Part shown: piece by piece, positions 50,454 through 57,913 of the stretch
Layout: every line of letters starts with the position of its first letter
Position numbering within the stretch: the stretch's first letter is position 1
Source of the DNA: DASZBX01 sp035943635
Lineage (GTDB): Bacteria; Actinomycetota; Actinomycetes; Streptomycetales; Catenulisporaceae
Length of the DNA: 64,000 bases
NCBI GenBank assembly: GCA_035943635.1
Contig: DASZBX010000028.1
Span: forward strand, 32,295-96,294
Reading direction: 5' to 3'
Made by a program: the position numbers and the translations under genes
Notes under the pieces: model-generated
The model's database searches: none
The model's input: only the letters and a program-made list of their open reading frames with translations
What the model was told of the DNA's origin: nothing

Positions 50454-52465
50454 GCACCGACACACCCCTGCAGATCTGCCTGGTCGGCGCCGGACCGCGC
50501 GGCACCTCGGTCCTGGAACGCCTGTGCGCCAACGCGAACCTGACCGAACAGCCGATCTCAGTGCACGTGGTCGACTCCAGCCCGGTCGGGTCCGGCAGCG
50601 TCTGGCGCACCAGCCAGTCCACCCAGCTGCTGATGAACACCGTGGCCGCCCAGGTGAGTCTGTACACTGACGCGAGCGTGCTGTGCGTCGGTCCGATCGT
50701 GCCCGGCCCGAGCCTGTACGAGTGGGCCCGGATGCTGGCCACGGGCCGACTGGACGGCGGTGAAGTCGAGTATCCGCCGGACATCCGGGCCGAAGCCGAC
50801 ACGCTGGGCCCGGACGACTATCCGACCCGCGCCTGCTACGGCCACTACCTGCGCTGGGTGTTCGGCCGGCTCACCCGCACCGCACCGGAGAACGTCACCA
50901 TCGCAGTACACGAAGCAGCCGTGGTAGCGCTCGACGACACCCCCGACGGCCGCCAGGCGGTCACCTTCCAGGACGGCGCCGTCCTGGCCGGACTGGACGC
51001 GGTCGTCCTCGCGCTCGGGCACAGCCCGCTGGCCCGAGACGCCCAGCAGGACCGGGACCGGGCCCACGCCCGCACCCACGGACTGTTCTACGGCGAACCG
51101 GCCAACCCGGCCGACGTGGACCTGACCCCGATCCGGCCCGCCGCGCCGCTCGTCCTGCGCGGCCTGGGCCTGAACTTCTTCGACTACATGGCGCTGCTGA
51201 CCATCGGCCGCGGCGGCCGGTTCGAACCGGCCGGCGACGGCGTGCGCTACCTGCCGTCCGGGCGGGAACCGGTGCTGTACGCCGGATCGCGCCGCGGCAT
51301 CCCGTACCACGGGCGCGGGGAGAACCAGAAGGGCGTCTTCGGCCGGCACCGGCCCTTGTTCCTGACCGCGGACGTGATGGCCGGCCTGCGCGCCCGCGCC
51401 GACGCCGGCGACCCGGTGTCGTTCCGGGACACGGTGTGGCCGCTGGTGGACCGCGAGGTGCGCGCCGTCTACCACCACGCCCTCATCCGCGAGCAGCACG
51501 GCGAACCCGCGGCCGCCGCGTTCCTCGCCGACCTCGCGGCCCCCGGCGCCGACGCGGCGCGCGAGCCGGAACTCCTTACCCGGTATGGAGTCGCGGCCGA
51601 GCAGCGCTGGCGCTGGGACCCGATCGAGCGCCCGCAGGGCGGGCGCAGGTTCGCCGACCGGGCCGAGTTCCGCACCTGGCTGCTGGACTACCTGCGCCAG
51701 GACGTGCGCGAAGCCCGGCTGGGCAACGTGCGCAGCCCGCTCAAGGCCGCCCTGGACGTGCTGCGCGACCTGCGCAACGAGATCCGCCTGGTGGTCGACC
51801 ACGGCGGCATCACCGGCGGCTCCTACCGCGACGAACTCGAAGCCTGGTACAACCCGCTCAACGCGTTCTGCTCGATCGGCCCGCCGGTGCGCCGGATCGA
51901 GGAGATGATCGCGCTGATCGAGGCCGGGGTGCTGCATGTGGTCGGGCCCGGCATCCGGATCGACGCCGCCGAGGGCTGCTTCGTGCTCACCTCGAAGGAC
52001 GCACCCGGGCCGCCGGTGCGCGCGGCCGGGCTGATCGAGGCACGGCTGCCGGACGTCCACCTGCGCCGCAGCGCCAACCCGCTGCTGCGCTACCTGCTGG
52101 CCACCGGCCAGGCCCGGCCCTACCGGCTGGCCGACGCGCACCAGGGCGAGTACGAGAGCGGCGGCGTCGCGGTCACCCGCCGCCCCTACCGGCTGGTCGA
52201 CCACGCCGGGACGGCGCACCCGGCCCGGTACGCGTTCGGCGTGCCGACCGAGGGCGTGCACTGGGTGACCGCCGCCGGGATCCGGCCCGGGGTCGGCTCG
52301 GTCACCCTGGAGGACGCCGACGCCATCGCCCGGGCCGTGCTCGGCATCCCGCCGCCCGGGACCGGGAACGCGCCGGACTCCGCGGTGAGCGCGGTGAGCG
52401 CGGTGGCGCAGTTGGTGGCGAGCGTGGATCCGTACCGGCCGACGACAGGAGCGGGCACCCGATGA
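50450..52465 (+). CDS. creE: CreE-like FAD-dependent monooxygenase (aspartate to nitrosuccinate)
   Basis: 671 residues; the ATG at 50450 overlaps the upstream stop. The N-terminal FAD motif is GAGPRG in a short beta-strand/loop context (residues 11-16), followed by SSPVGSGSVWR, TQLLMNTVAAQVSLY and a second dinucleotide site (VLALGHSPLA). This is the layout of the FAD/NAD(P)-binding group (COG4529-like) to which CreE belongs. CreE oxidises the amino group of L-aspartate in steps to nitrosuccinate using NADPH and oxygen. The directly following gene is a CreD-type lyase, the partner that releases nitrite, and this pairing is the strongest evidence. Cytoplasmic; no membrane segment. Confidence 0.85.
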   Translation: MSTDTPLQICLVGAGPRGTSVLERLCANANLTEQPISVHVVDSSPVGSGSVWRTSQSTQLLMNTVAAQVSLYTDASVLCVGPIVPGPSLYEWARMLATGRLDGGEVEYPPDIRAEADTLGPDDYPTRACYGHYLRWVFGRLTRTAPENVTIAVHEAAVVALDDTPDGRQAVTFQDGAVLAGLDAVVLALGHSPLARDAQQDRDRAHARTHGLFYGEPANPADVDLTPIRPAAPLVLRGLGLNFFDYMALLTIGRGGRFEPAGDGVRYLPSGREPVLYAGSRRGIPYHGRGENQKGVFGRHRPLFLTADVMAGLRARADAGDPVSFRDTVWPLVDREVRAVYHHALIREQHGEPAAAAFLADLAAPGADAAREPELLTRYGVAAEQRWRWDPIERPQGGRRFADRAEFRTWLLDYLRQDVREARLGNVRSPLKAALDVLRDLRNEIRLVVDHGGITGGSYRDELEAWYNPLNAFCSIGPPVRRIEEMIALIEAGVLHVVGPGIRIDAAEGCFVLTSKDAPGPPVRAAGLIEARLPDVHLRRSANPLLRYLLATGQARPYRLADAHQGEYESGGVAVTRRPYRLVDHAGTAHPARYAFGVPTEGVHWVTAAGIRPGVGSVTLEDADAIARAVLGIPPPGTGNAPDSAVSAVSAVAQLVASVDPYRPTTGAGTR

Positions 52466-53931
52466 GCACCGACGCGACCACCCGGCCGGCCGGCACCGAC
52501 TCCGGCCTGCTCGCCCCCACCTGGGCCGGCACCCCGGTCGAGGCCGGGACCGGCGACGAGGACTGGCTGCGCGCGATGATGCAGGCCGAGGCGGCCCTGG
52601 CCCGGGCCCAGGCCCGGCTCGGCCTGCTGCCGCCCGGCGCCGCCGAGGTGATCACCAAGGTGGCCCGGGACGCCGACCTGGACCTGGTAGCCCTGGCCCG
52701 GGACGCGCGGGCCGCGGCGAACCCGGTGGTGGCGTTCGTCCCGGCGTTCACCGCGGCCGTCGCGGCGGTGGACCCGGCCGCGGCCGAGTACGTGCACCGC
52801 GGCTCGACCAGCCAGGACATCCTGGACACCGCGGCCATGCTGGTGGCCCGGCAGGTGCTCGGCCGGATCGAGGCCGACCTCGCGCGGGTCGCCGCGGCGC
52901 TCGCGGCCCTGGCCGAACGGCACCGCGACACCCTGCAGGCCGGTCGGACGCTGGCTCAGCACGCGGTACCGATCACGTTCGGCCTCAAGGCGGCCGGGTG
53001 GTTGCAGCTGGTGCTCGACGCACTCGTCCGGGTGCGCCGGCTGCTGGCCGAGGGGCTGCCGGCCGAGCTCGGCGGCGCGGCCGGAACCCTGGCCGCCTAC
53101 GCCGAGTACGCCCGGCTGGACGGCGCCGACGCAACCGGCCTGCCGCTGGGCGGGGTCGAGCTGATCGCCCCGTTCGCCGAGGAACTGGGACTGAGCGAAC
53201 CGGTGCTGCCCTGGCACGTCGTGCGCACCCCGCTGGTCGACCTGGGCACGGTCCTGCAACTGGTCACCGGCGCCCTGGGCAAGCTCGCGCTGGACGTGCA
53301 GACCCTGTCGCGCACCGAGATCGGCGAACTGGCCGAACCCGCGGCGCCCGGCCGCGGCGCGTCCTCGGCGATGCCGCAGAAACGCAACCCGGTGCTCGCC
53401 ACGCTGATCGTGGCCGCGGCCCGGCAGGTCCCGGCGTATGCGCTGGTGCTGGCGCAGAGCATGCTGGCCGAGGACGAACGCCCGGCCGGCGCCTGGCACG
53501 CCGAGTGGCAGCCGCTGCGCGAGGCGCTGCGCCTGACCGGCGGCGCGGCCCACACCGCGGTCGAACTGGTCGAGGGCCTGACGGTGGACGCCGAGCGGAT
53601 GCGGGCCAACGTCGACCTCAGCCAGGGCGCGATCGTGGCCGAACGCCTCGCCGCCACCCTGGCCCCGGTCCTGGGCAAACGCGCCGCCAAGAGCCTGCTG
53701 ACCAGCGCAGCGTTCCAGTCCGCGGACACCGGCGCCACGCTCGGCCAGATCCTCGCCGCCCGCCCCGAACTGACCGGCCTGATCAGCGCGCAACAGCTGG
53801 CCGACCTGCTCGACCCGGCCCGCTACACCGGCGCCGCCGGACCCCTGGTCGACCGCGCGCTACGGCACTACCGGGCGCTCCTCACGGCCCCGCCGCGGGA
53901 CCGGCCGGGGCGGTGGCCGGCACCGGACTGA
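52462..53931 (+). CDS. creD: CreD-like nitrosuccinate lyase (fumarase/aspartase superfamily)
   Basis: 489 residues. Superfamily motifs: HRGSTSQDILDTA, AGRTLAQHAVPITFG and the signature loop with the catalytic Ser, SSAMPQKRNPV. In sequence it sits with 3-carboxy-cis,cis-muconate cycloisomerases and adenylosuccinate lyases; CreD is a member that splits nitrosuccinate into fumarate and nitrite. There are no protocatechuate-pathway or purine genes nearby, while a CreE-like gene overlaps it by four bases, so nitrite formation is the preferred role. It is the last operon gene; its final 50 bases overlap the end of a convergent gene. Confidence 0.87.
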   Translation: MSTDATTRPAGTDSGLLAPTWAGTPVEAGTGDEDWLRAMMQAEAALARAQARLGLLPPGAAEVITKVARDADLDLVALARDARAAANPVVAFVPAFTAAVAAVDPAAAEYVHRGSTSQDILDTAAMLVARQVLGRIEADLARVAAALAALAERHRDTLQAGRTLAQHAVPITFGLKAAGWLQLVLDALVRVRRLLAEGLPAELGGAAGTLAAYAEYARLDGADATGLPLGGVELIAPFAEELGLSEPVLPWHVVRTPLVDLGTVLQLVTGALGKLALDVQTLSRTEIGELAEPAAPGRGASSAMPQKRNPVLATLIVAAARQVPAYALVLAQSMLAEDERPAGAWHAEWQPLREALRLTGGAAHTAVELVEGLTVDAERMRANVDLSQGAIVAERLAATLAPVLGKRAAKSLLTSAAFQSADTGATLGQILAARPELTGLISAQQLADLLDPARYTGAAGPLVDRALRHYRALLTAPPRDRPGRWPAPD

Positions 53932-54646
53932 CCGGCGTCTGCGCGCAGGCCGAGGTGAAGGCCCAGTTCGCGAACGGCGCGTCCTCGAACAGCTGCAGGA
54001 ACCGGAACGGCACCCACTCGCCGATCGGCAACCGCACGTCGTGGACGCGCCCGGACTCCGGGACCACCACGGCCGTCGCGTCGAGCTCCACCTCGCCGCC
54101 CTGGCACTGCGCGGACTGGTGCGCCGTGCACAGCTGGATCGGGATGAGGACCTCGACCGTGGTCGTGCCGCCGGGCGGGAGGGTGAAGCCCATCTTCTGC
54201 GGGGCGCCGGGCGCCTGGCCCGGGGGATCGACCGCGATCGAGCGCAGCTGCACCGGCCCGGGACTGTAGTTGTGCAGCGGGATCTGGAGCACGGTCTGCG
54301 TCCCGCCGAGGTTGTCGCAGCCGTTGCTCTGGCCGAGCGAGACGTTGTCCAGGGTGAGCCGCACACTGGCCTGGTCGGCCTGCGCGCCGGTCAGGCCGCG
54401 GTCCGACCAGGCCCGGTACCAGCCGCCGGCCCAGACCGCGAGGACCGCGACCAGGCCGAGCGCCACCCGGCGGCGCACCTTCGAGTCCAGCCACCGCCGC
54501 GGCTCGGCCGCCGCGCTCTCGATCTCGTCGGCGCCCTCCAGGTTCTCGGCGCCGCCGGATGGCTCAGTGTCCTGTATTGCGTCGCCGCTGTCAGTGCCCT
54601 GCTCTTCTCCGGACCCGTCGGCCCGCCCGTATCCCTGGTCAGTCAT
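53882..54646 (-). CDS. Membrane-anchored unknown protein with an exposed C-terminal domain
   Basis: 254 residues. A 50-residue acidic cytoplasmic tail (rich in Glu, Asp, Gly) leads to a basic stretch (KVRRRV) and one membrane span (VALGLVAVLAVWAGGW), so the C-terminal 170 residues should lie outside. That part looks like beta-sandwich sequence with several Cys (NGCDN, LCTAH, AQCQGG) that may form disulfides. No known family is recognised. The ATG at 54646 overlaps the upstream gene by eight bases, and the end overlaps creD tail-to-tail by 50 bases. It resembles the preceding gene in architecture, so the two probably work together at the cell surface. Confidence 0.72.
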   Translation of the reverse strand: MTDQGYGRADGSGEEQGTDSGDAIQDTEPSGGAENLEGADEIESAAAEPRRWLDSKVRRRVALGLVAVLAVWAGGWYRAWSDRGLTGAQADQASVRLTLDNVSLGQSNGCDNLGGTQTVLQIPLHNYSPGPVQLRSIAVDPPGQAPGAPQKMGFTLPPGGTTTVEVLIPIQLCTAHQSAQCQGGEVELDATAVVVPESGRVHDVRLPIGEWVPFRFLQLFEDAPFANWAFTSACAQTPVSPVPATAPAGPAAGP

Positions 54647-55661
54647 GGCAGGCCGGATCCTGGGGGTTCTTGGACAGGCTCTGCACCGTGGAGGTCTGAT
54701 AGGAGCCGTCCATGGTCGCCATGTACAGCCCGATGGTCGGCGACGAGGCCTCCTGCCCGATCGCGTCGCAGATCTGCGCCAACGGGACGTCGGCCACGAC
54801 GGTCGCCCCCGGCCCGATCACCTGCATCTCGGCGATATCCACACTCTGAAATCCGAACTCTGGGAGGTACCGCATCTGCTGGCCGGTCATGTTGTGCACG
54901 GTCACCTCGATCTCCTGGCCGCTCCCGGCTGCGGCGGCCGGGGCGTTCTGGAACGCGACCGTGAGCGGCGGCGGCAGGCCGCCGCACAGCTGCGAGGCGA
55001 TGTAGAGGTCATCCTGCTTGGTCCCGGAGACGAGCTGCACCGTGCGGACCGGATCGCTCCCCGCGACCACCGGGATGCTCGCGGTCAGCGGCTGCACGGC
55101 GGTCCCGACCACCGAATCGGCGGGCTTGCTGTTGCACTCCAGGGTGACCTGCGCGGTCAGCGTCCCGGCCTGGCCCGGCGCGAGCACCCCGGTGCCGTCC
55201 GGGACGAGCGTGCCGTGGGAGATGTGCTGCCCGGACAGCGTGCCGGTGCGCAGGTGCAGCGTGGTCGACCCGTCGTTGACGACGTGCACGACCAGCGGCG
55301 TGGTCGGCGTGACCGACCACGCGGCGCCGGTCAGCCGGGCCATCTGGGCCTGGCCCGGCGCGGTGACCGGCTGGTTGCCGAAGCCCAGGTGGATCGGCGC
55401 GGTGCCCAGGCTCGCCGCGCCCTGCTTGGCCGCCGGCTCGGCCAGCGCCCCGGCGCCGAACCCGAGCAGCGCGATCCCGGCCGCCCAGGCCGCCACCCGC
55501 CAGGTCGCCCACCCCGGCCGGCGCCACCCGGCCCCGGACCCCGACCACTCGCCGTCGGCCAGCGCCTCGGCCCCGGTCGGCCCGCCCTCGGCGCCGACCT
55601 CTCCGTCGATCTCGATCTCGAGGCCGTGGAACTGCCCGCGCTGGAACTCGTCTTTCGCCAC
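54639..55661 (-). CDS. Membrane-anchored unknown protein, partner of the downstream gene
   Basis: 340 residues from the GTG at 55661, chosen for its AAGGGAG site; a GTG nine codons earlier is also in frame. An acidic N-terminal tail of about 65 residues precedes one membrane span (VAAWAAGIALLGFGAGALA). The outer part holds two beta-rich stretches with scattered Cys (LECNSK, SQLCGG, AQICDA, DPACHD). The layout (acidic tail, one span, Cys-bearing outer domain) is the same as in the next gene, which suggests common origin or assembly. No function is recognised. Confidence 0.72.
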   Translation of the reverse strand: MAKDEFQRGQFHGLEIEIDGEVGAEGGPTGAEALADGEWSGSGAGWRRPGWATWRVAAWAAGIALLGFGAGALAEPAAKQGAASLGTAPIHLGFGNQPVTAPGQAQMARLTGAAWSVTPTTPLVVHVVNDGSTTLHLRTGTLSGQHISHGTLVPDGTGVLAPGQAGTLTAQVTLECNSKPADSVVGTAVQPLTASIPVVAGSDPVRTVQLVSGTKQDDLYIASQLCGGLPPPLTVAFQNAPAAAAGSGQEIEVTVHNMTGQQMRYLPEFGFQSVDIAEMQVIGPGATVVADVPLAQICDAIGQEASSPTIGLYMATMDGSYQTSTVQSLSKNPQDPACHD

Positions 55662-55739
55662 TCGGCTCCCTTGTTGCCGAACACTCACCAGCGAAGACGA
55701 TACTGAAGATCCTCCGGTATGGATATGCCGGGCCCGGGT

Positions 55740-56549
55740 TCAGGCCCCGGCGCCGCCGTCGACCTGGAGCACCGCGCCGGTCACGAACGAGGCCCGGTCG
55801 CTGAGCAACCACGCGGCGGCCTCGGCGATCTCCTCCGGCTGCGCCCCGCGGCGCAGCGGCGTGCGCGCGGCCAGCCGTTCGACCAGCCCGGGGGACTGTT
55901 CCTCCCAGGTCCGGATCATCTCGGTCAGCGTGTTGCCGGGCGCGACCGCGTTCACCCGGATCCCCTCCGGGCCGTACGTGATCGCGGCGGACTGGGTCAG
56001 GCTGTTCACGGCCCGCTTCATCGCGCCGTAGACCGGCAACTCGGGATTGCCGCGCAGGCTGCCGATGCTGGAGTTGTTCACGATCGCCCCGGAACCGGCG
56101 GTGGCCCGGATCGCGGCGACCTCCGCGGCCATGGACAGCCACGGCCCGCGCAGGTTCACGGCGTAGACCGCGTCGAACTCCGCCTGCGGCGTCAGGTCCA
56201 GCGGCCCGGGCTGCTGGATCGCGGCGCCGTTGTTGAAGGCGACGTCCAACCGGCCGTGCAGCTGCACGACCCGGTCGACAGCGGCGCGGATGCTGTCGGC
56301 CTCGGCCAGGTCGCACACGACGTAGTCCGCGGTGCCGCCGGCCGCCCTGACCTGGTCGGTGACCGCTTTGAGCTGGGATTCGGTGCGGGCGGCGAGGACC
56401 ACGACGGCCCCCTCCCGGGCGAACAGGCGCGCCGCCGCCGCGCCGATGCCGCGCCCGGCCCCGGAGATGAAGGCGACCTTGCCGGCCAGCAGGCCGGCGG
56501 TCGGGACGGTCGGCGTTTGTGGTGCGTCCGTGATCGGTGTCTCGTTCAT
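55740..56549 (-). CDS. Short-chain dehydrogenase/reductase
   Basis: 269 residues from the ATG at 56549. Classical SDR: SGAGRGIGAAAAR for cofactor binding, NNGAAI mid-protein, catalytic Ser in NNSSIGS and the YGAMK Tyr/Lys pair, ending with VDGGAG. It is transcribed divergently from an XRE/MmyB-type regulator gene with a palindromic site between them, a frequent arrangement in actinomycetes where the regulator controls the SDR. The substrate is unknown. The 78-base gap to the membrane-protein gene on the same strand leaves open whether they share a transcript. Confidence 0.92.
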   Translation of the reverse strand: MNETPITDAPQTPTVPTAGLLAGKVAFISGAGRGIGAAAARLFAREGAVVVLAARTESQLKAVTDQVRAAGGTADYVVCDLAEADSIRAAVDRVVQLHGRLDVAFNNGAAIQQPGPLDLTPQAEFDAVYAVNLRGPWLSMAAEVAAIRATAGSGAIVNNSSIGSLRGNPELPVYGAMKRAVNSLTQSAAITYGPEGIRVNAVAPGNTLTEMIRTWEEQSPGLVERLAARTPLRRGAQPEEIAEAAAWLLSDRASFVTGAVLQVDGGAGA

Positions 56550-56579
56550 GCTTCCGAGCCTGCGCCGGGCCGCCGGGAC

Positions 56580-56606
56580 TATCCAGGCACGGGCGGTACC
56601 TGGATA
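56580..56606. promoter_or_regulatory. Palindromic operator between the SDR and XRE-regulator genes
   Basis: TATCCAGG (56580-56587) and CCTGGATA (56599-56606) are perfect inverted copies separated by 11 bases. They lie 30-57 bases upstream of both divergent start codons, an ideal position for the XRE-family regulator to control both genes. Confidence 0.65.
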
Positions 56607-56636
56607 CACCCGGCCGCGAGCGCGCACACTGGAGGT

Positions 56637-57488
56637 ATGGACAGACCGGAGTTGGCCGCGTTCCTGCGCAGCAGACGTGAACGGATCGCCCCGGCCGACG
56701 TGGGGCTCCCCGTCGGCCCGCGCCGCCGCACCCCGGGACTGCGCCGCGAGGAGGCGGCCCAGCTGGCGTTCATCTCGACCGAGTACTACACCCGGCTGGA
56801 ACAGGCCCGCGGGCCGCGCCCCTCGCGGGAGGTGCTGGCCGGCCTGGCCCGCGCGCTGCGCCTGTCCGACGCCGAGCGCAACCACCTGCACCACCTGGCC
56901 GGAGCCCCGCCCGGACCGCCGCCGGGCCCGTGCCGCGAGGTCCGGCAGAGCATCCTCGACCTGCTCCAACGCCTGCCGCAGGCGGCCGCGATCGTGACCT
57001 CCGCGATGTACGAGGTGCTTGCCTGGAACGACCTGGCGGCGGCGTTGTTGGAGGACTTCTCGGCCGTGCCGAGGCAGGAACGCAACCTGTTGCGCCGCGC
57101 GTTCCTCGGACCGCACCCGCCTGAGCGTCGGCTGTATGGGGTGTCGGACTTGGAGGCGTTCACGCGCTCTGCCGCTCGCGATCTGCGGGCTACGGCGGCG
57201 CGGTATCCCGATGATCCGGGCGTGGCCGGACTCGTGGCCGACCTGCACGCGGGGAGCGCGGATTTCCGGCGGCTGTGGGACTCCCATGACGTGAGCACGG
57301 TCCCGACGCTGGTCAAGACGTTCCGGCACACGGTGGTCGGCCCGATCACGGTCAACTGCGACGTGCTGGACGTCAGAGACCTGGACCAGCGCGTCGTGAT
57401 CTATACCGCCGCCCCGGGATCGCCGTCGGAGGCCGCGCTGCGCCTGCTCGCGGTCGTCGGCACGCAGCGGATGGACGTCGCCGGCTGA
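56637..57488 (+). CDS. XRE-family regulator with MmyB-like ligand-binding domain
   Basis: 283 residues. N-terminal helix-turn-helix (about 5-75): AFLRSRRERIAP, RTPGLRREEAAQLAFISTEY and YTRLEQARGPRPS, the pattern of the MmyB-type XRE group. The rest matches the MmyB-like ligand-binding (PAS-like) domain: SAMYEVLAWNDLAAALL and FRHTVVGPITVNCDVL. Members typically regulate a divergent SDR gene, as seen here. The ATG at 56637 lies only one base after GGAGG, so initiation may be inefficient or use another signal. It probably binds the palindrome at 56580-56606. The effector is unknown. Confidence 0.9.
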   Translation: MDRPELAAFLRSRRERIAPADVGLPVGPRRRTPGLRREEAAQLAFISTEYYTRLEQARGPRPSREVLAGLARALRLSDAERNHLHHLAGAPPGPPPGPCREVRQSILDLLQRLPQAAAIVTSAMYEVLAWNDLAAALLEDFSAVPRQERNLLRRAFLGPHPPERRLYGVSDLEAFTRSAARDLRATAARYPDDPGVAGLVADLHAGSADFRRLWDSHDVSTVPTLVKTFRHTVVGPITVNCDVLDVRDLDQRVVIYTAAPGSPSEAALRLLAVVGTQRMDVAG

Positions 57489-57548
57489 GCTCAGCCGCTG
57501 CTGCCGTCTTTGCTTCGACGGCTTTCGCGGCTGCGGTGAAACACCGAC

Positions 57549-57716
57549 ATGGCCCGGCGCATTGAGGCGGACAAGACCGACCTGGCCGTGGTCGCGAAGA
57601 TCGCCCTGGACGGTGTCGCGGCCGGGGCCGCCGAGATCCTGGCCGACCAGGTCAGCCGCAACGTCCAGGCCGGACTGGCCGGCGGCGTCGCGGCGCTGTA
57701 TCCCCAGTTCGCCTGA
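57549..57716 (+). pseudogene. C-terminal remnant of a short-chain dehydrogenase
   Basis: A 55-residue frame ending in a stop at 57714-57716. Its sequence (ALDGVAAGAAEILADQ, then a final LYPQFA) matches the last ~45 residues of SDRs of the type that end with an A-x-G-x-x-E-x-L-A-D helix. The Rossmann and catalytic parts are absent upstream. It lies between the XRE gene and the surface-protein gene. The remaining bases 57717-57913 hold no gene; they are probably the promoter of the next gene. Confidence 0.6.
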
Positions 57717-57913
57717 CCGGGGCCGGCACTGACCGGACGACTGAATGAGTGTGCTTCCTCATCTGGGGAGCACCTCATCCGCAAGAGCGAACTTTCTTCA
57801 TCCCCGCCGATTTCCCGCCCGGCGCCCTCAACGGTTTTGGTATAGCTAAGCGGCAATTATTCGCATCGGCGGCTCGCTGATGCGTCCTGCCGGAACGAAT
57901 GTTGAGGAACCAG

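Noticed and set aside
52462..53931. Reading the lyase as 3-carboxymuconate cycloisomerase (PcaB) or adenylosuccinate lyase
   Set aside because: Motifs alone fit these relatives, but there is no protocatechuate or purine context, while a CreE-like gene overlaps it.
57491..57856. Minus-strand frame between the XRE gene and the surface-protein gene
   Set aside because: It is antisense to the SDR remnant, lacks motifs and has no ribosome binding site.
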